64,000 nucleotides of DNA from Diadema setosum. Its lineage: Eukaryota; Echinodermata; Echinoidea; Diadematoida; Diadematidae. Positions 23,935 through 38,200 of this stretch are shown here, piece after piece. The translations under genes and the position numbers were made by a program. The stretch spans positions 1,275,001 through 1,339,000 of the forward strand of contig CM067068.1 of NCBI GenBank assembly GCA_033980235.1, written 5' to 3'. Under the pieces are notes generated by a model that was not told the origin of the DNA, searched no databases, and saw nothing but the letters and a program-made list of their open reading frames with translations. Each line of letters opens with the position of its first letter. Within the stretch, counting starts at the first letter, position 1.

Positions 23935-26900
23935 CTTGGGGGGGGGGGGGGGTTCCCGTGTTCCCGTGGGGGGGGGGGGGGGGGCAGTACGCATCTCGCA
24001 TCTCGAGACGAATCTTATAGTCATCTCGAAGCAGTCCGACTAGTAAAAATCAATTGCGTAATTGAAGACTTCCGAAATGAGAGTCTGTGGGGAGGAATCC
24101 AAACAATCAGAGCTTTACAGCTCGGGTCAATGAATTTATGGAGAATGTGTTTCTCCGAAAGAAACCGATTACTATATCTCGATTTCCACGGAATATTAGA
24201 AGTAGTGGTGATGGGGAAGGGGTAGGGGATATGGAGAGGGAGAGGGGGTATTAAGGTTTGATGATGACCGCCACAAAGGCGCCAAATCTCTTTGTCATGC
24301 AGAGTCTCCATGGAAATAGATTATCCCTCCACATCCTGACAAAGGAATATCAAAGCCTTCTTAAATTCGACATTAATTTTCCCCAGTTAGATACATGTCA
24401 CACATACACGTGTTTCCCTTTAAGCTCTCTAGAATCTCCATAACACTACTGTTTGAATGTCGGCAGCACTGTGATGCCACCACAGATGGCCTTTCAAATA
24501 TTACAGGGCGTGGAGTGCAAGTTTTCCAAGAGGCTTCGGTGTTGTTTCATGCAGACGGACTCTGTTTGTGAATGCCAGGTTAAATTTGAGGTCAAATGCA
24601 TTCATCAGAACTGTATTTCAATAATCATCACTGTGATGGCAATGACTTAAGCTGATTGTGATGAGATTATTGGTGAAGATGATCTTCAAAATCATTTCCA
24701 TCTTTGCCCTCATCACCGTAATCACTCGTTTCACAACAGGTCCCCACTTAGCACTACTGCTGAGGAGACTCTTTGATAAACCTAATCGAAGATCATCCCA
24801 ATTTCAATGACAGGGTAAAATGATGATGATGCCGTGTCTAAAGGTGAGACCGTAAAAATGACGAGCGATTTTTTTTTTCTTCTGCGTGGTCATCTCAATA
24901 AGCTTTCGTAATTTCGAGTGTCTGCAGGGAAGATGATCGAGCATATTTGCTCACTGAAGAGGGCAGACAAATTCGTTACCAAACTGTTATCGGTAATTTT
25001 CTTGAGGATAGGGACTTATTGTTGGCGGGAAGAATATTGTAGCGCATTAAAGGAATACGTGCTGCCCGTCATCTTTCTCTTCGTGTATTCAGTCCAAACT
25101 GCAAAAATTTCCGCCTATATATATCAAGACAAATATTTACCGAGGAGGACAGAGTCGTGACGAACAAAGAGCTGGGGGCAAGAGAGGTGTGAAGTTCTGC
25201 GAGATCAGGGTGAACCGATTGACACGCTTGCTGTTGACAGAACTCTACTCGGGACAGAGATAGCAGGGGTGACTTCTCGTGTTGACGCTAGCCCAGGCAT
25301 AACACAACGTGATTGGACAAACCATGGATCGATCTGCAAACGGTGTATTCAATAGTGTATTTCATGAACTATGATAGCCACGAAACTGACCCCCCCCCCT
25401 TCTCACCCTGTAACGTAACGTCACCCTCTCTACAACAAGAAACCAGTTACTTTATACTCGCTATTATTTGTTCCCTTTCCCATCCCCCTTTCCTCCGTCT
25501 CCTGTCAGTGAGTGGTTTGAAGGTTTAAAGGTTAAAAAAAAAGGAGTATTCCTTACGCCTGCTGAAACTTTAGATTTTTCTTTGCGCTAAAATGAACACA
25601 TGAATATAGTGCATGTAGTCCTATCACATAAGAAATGTGTGAAATAACGCTGTAATGACAGGGTTTCACCCTGGTAACGAAAAAACTGCGAAATATTAGC
25701 ACATAAAAGAGGTAACCCGAAAGTATATAGCAATCTGAGAATTTATCTACATGATGTTTCAAAATCGATTATAGATAATCGACAAATCAGGCCAGTATCA
25801 GTATCCGCCGATCATCCGCGCGAGAGTGAACGCAAATACAGCTTGTTGAAAAAATACGATTGCTAAGGCACGATCGATTATAAAGTAACGTTCGTTATCC
25901 ACCCACTATACTAAAAGGGGAAGGCGCTTCAGGAGCGCGCATAATTATGATCGGAATTATTGTATACTGTGTACTCCAAAACAACTCATGGCAAACTGCG
26001 TCAGCCAGACAAGATTCTCAGTTGAAACTTTTGATATATTGTAAGCAAATTCCAAATCATGGAAGATGAATTTTGAGCCCTTCAGAAAACTATGCGCAAG
26101 GAGCTCCTTGATTTGCGTTAGATTTGTCTGTCGCAATGTGTAGTTAATATCTGTAGTAAAGAGTTTCTTTGCCGGAACAGTAATGAACAGTACTGAACAG
26201 TACTGGTTGAGGTGGGGATTCAGGTTTATGACATTCCTAAGTGAGATAATGAGAAACCTCTTATGAAATATGAAAGAGGATGTAATTTAAAAAAGGATTC
26301 AACGTTTATTTGATGAAAATTGGTTTTCAAATGGCCGAGATATCCCCCCCCCAAAAAAAAAAAAGTGATAATGATAAAAGGCGACAGGCCACGCCTTTTA
26401 TTAGGATCTCTTTGCTTCACCTTGTTTTTGGATATCTCAGCCATTTCAAAACCGATTTTCATCCAATAAACTTTTGATGCCCCTTAGAATTGCATGCTCT
26501 TTGACATCTCATAGAGTGGTTTCTGAATGTCTCGCAAAAATCCTCACCTGAACCAGAACTGTACACACCCGTTAAGTGAGAATTGCCGGTTGTTGTTGTT
26601 GTTGTTTTTTTTTTACATCAAATAGATTTCTACAACTATGATAATATGTCTATATGATGCTTGGGGATACCTTTTACAGACCTCCCAAAATGCAGCAAAA
26701 CATTAAATATGAACCTCAGGGGACTTCACCTTAGGCCACTGCTTAGAAATTTGGAAGTCAACAGTTATCTAAAATTTGAATAATGCACAAAACTCAACTA
26801 CTCAGTAGTTCTGTGTGTCAGCCACACTTAAGCCTTTTTGTTGCATTCTTCTGTATTTGTGCTCTATAAACACAAATCTAAAAGTACAAGAGCTGATGTA

Positions 26901-29900
26901 ATAATATATAGAGTGTGTGGCAAGAATGTATATAGAAATGTTTGTAAGTGTTGATGAACTTTCTTCACAAAATATACATGATGGACGCACATGCAGTACA
27001 TGGGTCTGCAAAGGTAGCCTAGTAATGTACTGGAATTTACGAAAACAATTCAATTCAAAATCTAACGGTCAAAAAAATGTACTAAATGTGACCTTCCACT
27101 TTCAATACTTTGTGGGAGTTTCTAAAATGATACTCTCTTCAGCATACCACTGTATTTATACAACTCTTAATTTAAGGCGTGCAAATGGGATTCCCTACCT
27201 TTAATGTCATCCATTTCCTGTACCACATATTTTAAGTATTGTATACCTCAGAATGCAGATTTGCGAACCTCGTCACTTCCCCAAAACGTTCACTAGTATC
27301 TGCTCCTTATAGAGCTGTTGAGAGACCAATTGTTTATAATTTCTGCAGTCGATTTTCTGCCACAAACTCTTCAAAACTTTGCGTTTCAGAAGAGCCCCGT
27401 TGTCACGTCGAACTTTTCATTTTTTTTTTCGAATTCTCTTACTTTTTATTTTAACCTTACTTTTCCTCTTACTAACAAATATGTGTATATGACTATCACT
27501 GACAGACTCGGGGAACGCAATACTTGATTGTCGGAGCTTGCGGCACCTAGCGCTTGTAACGTAAAACACAAACTTGATAACTTGAACATCGTCGCCGGCG
27601 GCAGTAAATAAACACCTACGAAAATTAGTAAACAGTCACAGTGATCATTACACATCATAGTGCGCTTGTTGTACTGCAGAGCGATTTATTGCGAAGGTTA
27701 CTCTTTCTTCCAGCAAAACAGCAATGCTTCTGATTATACCAAAGTTCAAAGGTTAACAAAGCCTGTTGGAGTGTTTGTATTCTGAGGGAGAATAATTTTC
27801 GTTCCGTGCTGACTTATGTTCGTGTGAATGTCAATAAAGTTAAGGCAGAAGGGATCAACACTAAAATAGTTTCACGCTCTCGTCAAAATCGAATCAATTC
27901 TTATCAAGAATACTGTCGAGCGTCGTTGGTACCACGGTTCGTGCGCACAGGCAATGATGAGAAATGTTTACATCAAGATTTGCGTCTGGAGGGTATACGA
28001 CAACTGATGTGGCCTGTCAATACTATAGTATAAAGTGTTATTGTTGCAAATAAACTTTTTTATGAGTATCAGTGTCAGCAGCGGAGCATTGTTGGGGACG
28101 AATTCCAATATTTACGAGCAGAAGCTATTATAAACGATTTTTTCTATTGATGTCTTCCCTCACCCAAAGGCATGCGTTTAAGGATAAACGTTTCTGTGAA
28201 GTCGACTTTGAAAAGACATTGCGATTTTCCAGGGGCACAGTAATGACATAGCAGATTAGCAAGATGTTGGATTCATTTGGCACCACCAGCAGCAGCAGCA
28301 ACAACAACCAAAATATGAGATGTCTATAAGTTCTCACAATGTTTCTAAAGACCAATACTTTAGTTCTATCTCTATACCTTCATCTGAGATGAACTCCACA
28401 ATGGAATGATATTTCTTGCAGTTCTGTGTGATTTTAGTTAGTACTCAGTGGTGTAATTGGTAGTAAGGACCCTAACATGAGGGACCTCCCCCCTCCCCAC
28501 CCCATCACCCATTCCCTCCTTATGTCTACATGACGATAAAATCCTGCGACCCCGCCCCCTTCCGTGTTTCTGATAAATATAGGCAACGCTGTGCTGGAAG
28601 AGGCGTTCTTCGTTTCCTTCGGCAGGGTAGTGGTGGTGGTGGTGGTTGGGGATGTTGAACAGCTAGCAGGACACGCCGAACCCCAAGAGTAACTGCAATA
28701 TTTGCCCAAATCCACTACCTTGCCTAAGATACAAACGTTTTTTTTTTCATGAAATTGTTTCATGAAATACAGATTATCCTTCTGGGATATCTTTGAAATG
28801 GTCCACCAACCCCCTTAAAAGAGGAGGGCAATGGAAGGACGTAAAAACCAATTATCATTTTGCCGGATTACTCAATAACAACTCCACGAAAGTATGACAC
28901 TCAAGAACGTGTCCCTTTGATGCCTTCTCCACTTCAGATCGTTAGAAGCAATGCCGCCCTTCTGTGTTTCATGGGCAGCTAGATAATGTGGAATTCCCTC
29001 TTGATTCTGTCTTCTCTTCTAGCGGAAATGCACATATTCCGCCGAGGATATCCTTTGTCTTCCTGCAGATACATTTTGATCTATAAATCGAATTCTTCCT
29101 CGTGTAGCATGGAGAGATTTGTTTTAAATTCAAAGTTAATAGAAATGAAAGTTAATGCTATGTCAGTCCAATGTACCTTCCGCCTCAAAACACTTATTGA
29201 GAGGAGAGGAAAGAATGTCAGATGTATGTAAGCTCACGTAAAAAGAAAAAAAAAAAACGGGGGAGGGGATTGGAGTATCGGATGCTGTGTTTACTCATCT
29301 CCATCCAAGCAACCACAGTCCTATACCGCGTCCCGTAATATCCTTTGCGATTATATTTTGACGATTGCTGGCATATTTAATCCTGCGGTCAAAATGTCAG
29401 GTCATTTTCTGTCCTTTCATCTTTTTCTTCTTTTGGAAGTACCAGCTGTTAGGCCTCACGATGAATGAGATCGTTGTTACAAACGATCACTGGTTGTTCT
29501 GTCGTGTCAATATATTAGTAACCTTTTTGCTTCTGTCTGGAATGTACGCGCACTTTACTAACAGCTCGAAAAAAAAAAAAAAAAGACCGATGGTCATGGT
29601 AAATTCTGATGGCTATTCACTCAGAAATACGCAAAATAAGTCTGTCACGTGTTTACTCGCAGCCAATCATGACGGGGATGATTAGGATCTACGTCATCAT
29701 TCATTTATTTTCTTATTTTTTGTACTGTCTGCAGCAAGATTTATACATTTCGATGTGATTTTACAGTTACGTAGAAGGGAAAGATTCATGATCAGTGTAG
29801 CATAACCATATCACGTCCAACCAATATTGGCAGGTTTTCTATAAAAAGGAATGCATTTATTGGTCGTCAGAAACAGTCATGGTTTATTGTATATCAAAAC

Positions 29901-30319
29901 TGAAATAGCCAAGTTTATCATCCATGTAAAATGTGTGCATAAGATCGTTTGCAGAAGGGGTTTTCCTCGGGCTGAAAAACCTTTTTGAGATACCAAAACA
30001 AATTCATATTATGCGACTGTGGCATTGCTTTTGTTCATGTGACCTCCGCCAATCTAATACGATCATGCATGGTGGACCAGTGCACAGGTGACAATAAGTG
30101 TAGTCCAATATTTAACCAAGCCGTCTGACGAACGCAACACAGTGTGAACTGCGTGGCGTTTTGTTTTACAGGTCTCACTGTCTTAACTGATTTTCCATAG
30201 GGACCATCGTTGCCATGAAACAATGGAAATAAACCAACATTTGTCGCATTCGTTAAAGATGCAATTTGTGGTTCGTGTAGAAGGGTAAAACGACCTGTTT
30301 CACTTCATTCTTCAGCTTT

Positions 30320-30367
<48 letters not shown>

Positions 30368-32153
30368 GTGTGTGTGTGTAGATGTAGGTGTAGGTGCAAG
30401 CACAATCTCTGGTAACAGGTATTTATAAACATGCTCACCACAAGAAAAAAAAAACATACAGTAGCTATAACATAACGAGTCATTAATACTTATTTATATG
30501 AAACGCGCAGAACGTTACATCTTTCATTCATTTATCCTTTTTAATATCAATTTCCGAGGCGAATTTACCCCGTTACCGGTCACAACCAAAGCCGTCACTC
30601 CCGTTTAACAGTTTGGACACGTATGCCAAAAGAGAACAGCCGATACACATGAGTCTTTCTGCTTCAAATGGATGTACGGACATCCCAGTGGGATAACCAT
30701 GAGAGTTTCTTACTCCAAAATCATTGCGTTGTGATGTCAAGGTTTCATCCCATCCTGTCAGGTAGAAACGTAAGACAATGCTAGATACTCGGTTCGCATA
30801 AGTTTAGACTGGAGAGGGAGATACAAGGCGTAGAATGAAGAGAGGGCTAGGATAGGATGTAACTCTAACCAATGGCAATGATTTTGGTATTCATCTGTAA
30901 CACATCAGGGGTGAATAGGAATGGGAGGGGGTGGAGTCTCCATATTCCCATGGGTGAGAGCTTCACTGGATGATTGATGTGAAAACATTAAGCTTAATGA
31001 CCAAAAAGTTCGCCTGCACGTAAAATGTTCACAAACTTTTGGAGATGCGCCTTTTCTTACATCGACGAAAAGTTCACATTTTTGGCTCTCTTTGTAACAT
31101 AATCAAGGGTAGGATCTCATCTTCAAAGAGTGCTTTTGATGGGGTTAATAATTGCCATTATCGAATGTTTTAAAAGTATTCACATAATATAGGGACACAT
31201 TAACAAGTATCGATCAGATTGACTTGATATTCTTTTCCCGGTTTCGTACCATAGTTAGCGACCCTATAGCAATCGTTGGAGGTGTGAGGTCCCGTTTCAT
31301 GAGCCCATGAAGTGGCACCTCCCTGGTGGGCCTATCCATGTATAGATTAATAATAATAATAATGGAGTCTTGTAATGCGGCTGCGGCTGCGCCATGTCTG
31401 TCACATAGTGGCACTCCTGGCGCAGAAAGGTAAGACCTCCTCCCACATTGCTTCATTCAGGAAAAGATCCCAACTGAAAAAAGAAAGCACAGTTACTGAA
31501 ATAAAAAGGACTTCAGTTCCCTCTTGAACAGAGGGAAAGAGGTCTCCATTCTCAGTTTCAAAGGCAATGAGTTCCAGAGAAAAGAGTCAGACTGGATGAA
31601 AGCTCTGTTGCTCCATGAATGATGAGTACGGGGAACTCGAAGGGTGTGAGCAGTGGATGAACGAAGAAATCTAGTTGGTTTGTACTTATGGAATAGTTCC
31701 TGAAGGTAACTTGGTGCTGTGCCATGTAAAGAACGGAAAACCAGGATCAAGATCTTGTAGACAATTCGCTTGTCAACTGGAAGCCAGTGAAATTTATGGA
31801 AAATGTGAGAGATGTGTGAAGTTTTCTTTGTTAGAGTTACTAGTCCAACAGCAGATTTCTGGAGCAGCTGTCTGAACTGCTTTTGTCACTGCTATTGCGA
31901 CAACATTAACAAAAAATAATAATAAAGAAAAATCAGCGATCCTAGTTGTGAGTAGTAGATTGAGAGGAGGCAAACGTGTATGGAGAATTCATAACGGAGT
32001 AAACACAATGTGTTGTACTTTTCATACAATGAGTGAACACATTTAATTAAAACTCGTCTTGAAGACAACTCTAGACTTGTATGCATGTCGTATATAATAC
32101 ATGTCTAGTTTGGGGATAAGCTCCGTTTGCTTTTTATCATTTTTCATTTATTA

Positions 32154-32186
<33 letters not shown>

Positions 32187-32210
32187 GTAGTAGTAGTAGT
32201 AGTAGTAGGA

Positions 32211-32246
<36 letters not shown>

Positions 32247-35200
32247 GTAGTAGTACTAGTAGTAGTAGTAGTAGTAGTACACGTAGTAGTATTTACAATC
32301 AGGAATCGTTCGACCGATGGTGCTGCAAGACACAGTCAAACATTAAGAAGAAAAGACTCTTCAACATTCATTTAAGCGCGTAATAAGTGAAGAGAAAATG
32401 GTGGTTCCCCTCAAGTTATTCTTTTTTCGTTTTTCTTTGAAGAATTTGGAATTAAGAAAAAAGTCATGTTATTATCTCAGGCAACAAAGTCAACTTGTGT
32501 CGAGACGGTGCTGTGCGAGAAATTCGCGCTAAGGATAACAGGCTCCCCGCTGTCTCTCCGCCTGAGTCATCTCCAGATGGTCACTTGCTGGTGTTTTTCC
32601 CCTTCGTTTTTGGGGGCAAACTATCACGGAATTTACGTTAAAAGTGTTTAGTGGTGGCTCTCCGTACGTAAGATCGCATTGATTCATCTGTGTATGATCA
32701 TGGACCTACCCATGGTATGATAGACCATGGAGCTACGTTTGTAGCTCAATGGATAAACTTACATGAAAAGAAGAAATCGACCTTGAATTTGAATTTGTCG
32801 CCTATATAGCGCCACCGCCAAACAAAGCTAAAGATGGTGATAATGATCATGATGACTCACATTCATATTTGTATGGCACTATATATCTGTTAAAAAAATA
32901 CAGGTGAAGACCACATTATTGTGTCATTCTTTCTGATCTGATTGATAGTACAAGTACATTAATCCATTAGGGGACTGTCATATCACAATGAACATGATGA
33001 CGTGAAGATCTCCCAAGATATTTAATGAATTTTAGAGCTACAGAAAGACAAAGTACTATGAAACAAATCTTGATAACATAGCACATCCTTTCTTAAAGGT
33101 GTATGTGATTTTTGTCTGCGAATCAAATTCAGTTTCAATGATTGTTAGGTCAGAATAAATGCAGCTGCTTCAGCGAAGATGTGTCGCTAGACTGCCATGG
33201 CCTCGGCAGTTGAACTTTTAAGTGTTCGGCGAAGCAGTCTTGTGTGTGTGTGTGTGTGCAGAAATTGAAGCGCCCTCGTGTGACTGTGGCGTCACACAGT
33301 GCTCGATTTTAATAAGAGAAAGGCCTTGAAAAAAAGAAGTCTCAACTGACTTGCTGCCATATGGAATGTTGGAAGTAAACATTAATGTCAGCCCGTCCAT
33401 CTCTCCATTTCATATTCACTTCTCTCATTACTATCCATTGAAACATTTTATTCGAATGTTACACGCAAGATATTCTTCCATCATAGTAAGTCAATTCGAT
33501 AACTAGTACCTCCATCACGTGACTGTTTTTAGCCAATCACTAACCGGTATTTGACTAACCCATTTGATATAAATGAATATTTGTGTTTATAATCAAAAGT
33601 TCACAAAGTTCACATAGCGCATGAGTTCCTACTGGTCTCCTTATGGAGGGAGGTAGACTGAAAATATTTGTTTTACAACCTTTAATTTCATTGTGTCATC
33701 AGACAGACTTTCTTGGAAGCTACCAGTCTCACTAGACCGCAAGTAGAAAATAAAATGAATGGTCTGCTTGTTCCGAAGTCGGTCAGAAGTTTAAGGATAG
33801 AAGTCGTGAAGATCACGACCTGTCACGCATGAGATGCGGTCATGAAGCATGCGTTCAATTGCCGAACCATCAAATATTGTGAATTAAACAGAGTATTTTG
33901 TCCAAATGCTTCTCTTCGTAGTGTTTTCCGAATTGACAGTGTACTTGTGCTTTATTTAACAGAAGACATTACGCTGCCAAACTCTGCGCTTTCATTCATG
34001 TCATGGTTTAATAGGGGAGTGACTAAGGAGGAGATAAGAATTTCTTTCTTTATTTATTTATCTATTGGAAGTCTAATTACATCAATAGTGACAGACAGTG
34101 TGTTCTTGAGCCATAAGCTGCCTTGACCAGCGGTGCTCTCCAACACAAATGCCTACTGACATGACTGATGCCGTCCCGTGCTATTCAATATTGCTTATAA
34201 AAAACAAAAACAAAAGCCACGTTAGGACCCCTTTGGAAAGCAGCTACCTGACAACCAACCCACCGAATATGGTTATCCTTGGACAGTATCATCGTTATTA
34301 TTTTGCATGTCTGCCACTATTTTTTTCCATCGGAAGTGAATTAGGCATGAATAAAAAAAAAGTGTGCAAATACACATGTTTGTGTTTGTGTGGGAAACCA
34401 TGCCGTTATTTTTGATTCAGCAGCGAAGCAGCGATGCAAACAAACGCTCATGTGTAGCAGACTTGAACATTCTTCATCTCTGACGTGTAAACTTGTTTGA
34501 AATCTTGATATTTATAATGAAATGTGGCTCATCTAATCAATGAAATCTCTTCAAATGTTTGCTCTGTTCTCCCAGAGGGCCGCCTATTATCATCACCCTA
34601 GTAAAATGTCAGGTATTAGTCCTTACACCTGAGGACTAAAGGGAGTAAAATGAGTTGAATATCGTGTTCATAAAAACATGCATCGCATAAGATTCGAACG
34701 GGAGAGTTCGCTGTTTATGATCCTATAGAGTCAAAGTATTGTCAAAGTAGGGCAATGTTGTTAACGATACGAAAGCACAGCGATAGAGTGGATTATATAG
34801 ACACTAACCAATACTGTTATGATTATCAGACTGATACTGATGTTATGATTTATATTTGATGTCCTAACTTGCAGGGAGAACCCGGATGTGACTCTCTGAC
34901 CGATATCTTGTTCAAGAAGGAGCCCCTCAGCCCTTCTTCGGATTCCAGCGATATCATCAACGGCAAGAACCGGCGTGAGAGCGCTTCGATGATGGAGGAC
35001 TTCTTCTACTGCGGCGACTCCAAACTCGTCGTGGGTATCGACAACGGGCACGCCGTGCTCGGCAACGGGACGATCCTGCCGAATGGGCAGCAGTTTGCCC
35101 ACATCAAGGAGGAGATGGACTGCGACTTCCCAGCGAGCTCGCAGCCGCAGCCGGCCTCAAGGTTGGAGAGTAGCGGACTGAATGCCAATGAGGCGAGAAG

Positions 35201-38200
35201 GCTCTCCATGAACTTCCAGTACATGGATTCGAACAACAACAGCATTGGGACTTGTGGTCCAAGGATGCCATGTGGGGAAGGGATGGTGTGTCATTCCCAG
35301 CCCATTACTGTGGATGGTGTGACTATCAAGCAGGAACCTGCGGACAATTTATCTTCTCCATGCCACATGCATGGTAACGGACTCAGTAGCAGTGTGCCCA
35401 TGGGAATTCCCCCAAACACACCTGATGCCTGTCATCTGGGCATAGACACCAAACCCATCATGCATTCCCCCTCGTTTCAGCACCACAGCCAACAACCACA
35501 GGGTCACCATCACCATCAGCAGCAGCACCACCCTCACCAACACCAAACACCAATCACGAACTCTTTCACATTTAACATCAACTTTCCTCCAGTGGACCAC
35601 CACCATCAACACCACCCCCAGAGCCAACATCACCATCATCACCACCAGCAACAACCCCACCACCAGTCATATAGCGGCTTCCCACCCACCCCGCCCAACT
35701 CCCATCCTGGCTCCCCCGCCGACCTTCCCATTGGTCTGGAAGGCTCCGCCCTATCGTTCAGACCACCGCCGCCTCCCTACCCGATGGCGATGGCTGGAAA
35801 GTGTGGTACGATGTCGGGCGTTTCGACAACATCGATCACGTCACAGGTCAAGTACAACCGGAAGAACAACCCTGACTTGGAGAGGCGAAGAATTCATCAC
35901 TGTAACTATCCAGGTAAATCTTGATTTACAAGTAACACGGGTAAAACGTGATTCATTTATTCATTGTGTGTATAATATTCGATATTTTAGAAAAAATCGC
36001 AATCATGGCTGGAAACTAACCACTGTTCTCAAAATCCGTCATGAAAGATGTTTGAAACAATGTCTGAAAAGAATGTGGTAAGGTTTACAGCAGAAGGATC
36101 ACATCTTTTATCCCTTTAAGATGTCATTCTCGAAGTAAAACATGTGATTACTCGAATACCAAACACGAAACAAGATGACTCCGCGGATTGTCGTTGGTAC
36201 ACCGTGCATTTTCAACTGTCAGACTCTCATTACACAAACTCTAACCTACGTAAAGTTAAAGGCAAAATTATCTACAGGTGCGAGACCTTTAAGGCTCTCT
36301 TTGCGTGGGCGAGATAGAATGGCTGGATAGTCATGGCTGCTACCGACACTACTGAGAGCTTCAGAGGTCAAAGAATAATCACAACGATGACATCTATATT
36401 CATAGTTGTATCAGAACCATCAGTAGGATAACGTCAACGATCTTCACTGTAATTATGAAAAGCACCGAATGTACTCTGCATAACAATAATGTATATTTAT
36501 TTAGGGAATGCGTGTGTGCAAGGGGGGGGGGGGTGATATGTCGTATTTATAGCCATAAACATACAGACAAAATTTGAATCGTGCTGATCGTGACCGAGTA
36601 ATGCAAACGCGCACGTACGACGAACAAAATTGTTTTGTATCTAAATGCGATTCTAGTCATGGCGTCTGCTTCTTGTGTGTTTTTATGTGTGTATGTTAGT
36701 GTGTGCGTGTGTGTGTGTGGAGGGGGGGGGGTAGGGAAAGACAAGTTTGTGTATAGTTCTCATAGCTGTAAATGGTGTTCCGTAAATACACTGCACAAAA
36801 TCAAGATATTATAATCATATAGTACACGAAAAATTCAGCGTTTTACATGTTTCATATCTACAATATGTGACCACCTTAGTTTACTCCATTCCTCAAATCT
36901 GCAAAGAGGGAGGGGGAGGTGTCTGCTCAAACTCCACTTAGCGGTCCTTCAAGAAAGACTAGGTTTGATTCACTTCACTCAAAAATTTCACGCTTTTTCT
37001 GAATCTATGCCAAAACAAACTGTTGTCCCCCGAAATATAACAGAACGTGTGCCACATTTCCAAAGTTGGTGTATTTTGTAGGGGGATTCACCACCATCAA
37101 CCACGCCCAATTCGTTATAAACAAGCTGGTAACGGTCATTTTTTTTTCATTTTTCCCCAGATTTATTTAGTATCTTTGGTATGACAAGGGGATGGGACTC
37201 ATGATTGTCCTTTATTAATAGGAGTGAGGCATTTTAGTGCTCGCCACACAGTGTGGGACAGTATCATAGAGGAACAATCACGAACAAGTGCAACATAGAC
37301 AATAAGAACAACAACAACAACGCAAGTGTTACAAACAGAACAATATCATTAATAACAGTGACCCGTGCATCTCCATCGTTGCCATTGGCAACCATGCTGA
37401 ATATGATACCTGAAGCAATATAAAGGAAGAGGACCTTAAGATTTTCTCTAGCTCGGAGGGTGTACACAGCCCGTCACCTGAGGCGCGACATTCGAGAGGG
37501 GAAAGTCTTTGAGCTTGAGTGTTTGGGCGATAACCCCGTGAAGCGTGCTGGAGTAGGGTCAATCGAGGGAGTTTTTTAGGGGGAGTCGATAACCTTACTC
37601 CGTTCCCTCCCTGTGCTGGAGGTAGCGAAGAGGTAAAACCTGGGTCCCACCTCCCGATGGGTTTAGTTGAGGTCAAGGCTCGAAGTGATCAATTCTCAGC
37701 CCGACAGCCCCACAATGCCCTATGGGAGATGAGAGACGAAGGAGAGGGGAAACGGGGTGGCCCGGGGGAGGAGGAGGGGTGAGGAGGAGGAGGAGGGGTG
37801 AGGTGGGGGAGGAGGAAAGAATGAGGACTTGAAAGTGAAGGGGATAGAATTAGGAAGAAATGGATGTTCGAAGAGGAAGGATGGAGAGGGAATTATTAAT
37901 GGGGGGGGGGGGGAATAGATTGAGAGACACTTCAGGAGAAGAAAATTCAACGCCAACGTCTTAAAGCCACCTAGCATGGTGCGAAAAATGATAATACACT
38001 TTAAACACAAGTTTTCAATCTTGCTAAGACGCATCCAACAAAGATTATTTTTCGGCATTGTTGCAATTATGGTAATTTGCACAGCGATTAAAATGTGATA
38101 CACTATTAGTTGAATTTTGGCCTCTTATTTTGCTTCATTATTTTTTATTATGTAAAATGTTGTCCTGAAAATCACGTTTTCTGCAGTCAAGGGTACGGTT

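Larger units (their letters stand above)
18394..34874 (+). other. KLF5 intron 1 (16.5 kb)
   Basis: Begins GTGAGT and ends TTGCAG. It holds a CRE (18653-18660), several short hairpins (19261, 20058, 22278, 26097, 32724), poly(G/C) tracts, (GT)n at 23887 and 30322, a TTAA-type foldback copy (about 26172-26575), an RT relic on the minus strand (31493-31880) and an (ATT)n/(AGT)n block (32149-32290). I see no coding exon in it. The stretches 27000-30300, 30400-31300 and 32300-34870 contain nothing else I can name. Confidence 0.85.

Noticed and set aside
34660..34720. GATTCGAAC on the + strand, i.e. a B-box-like GTTCGAATC on the minus strand
   Set aside because: No A box at the right distance, and the bases around the loop do not form a T-stem, so no tRNA or SINE call.
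34869..34874. Upstream extension of exon 2 frame (six bases, TTGCAG)
   Set aside because: These bases are the intron's acceptor end; the exon starts at 34875 by splice consensus and phase.
37329..37676. 115-codon minus-strand ORF
   Set aside because: Balanced composition but no motif I recognise; it overlaps another ORF in a different frame and lies in a repeat-like GGAGGT region.
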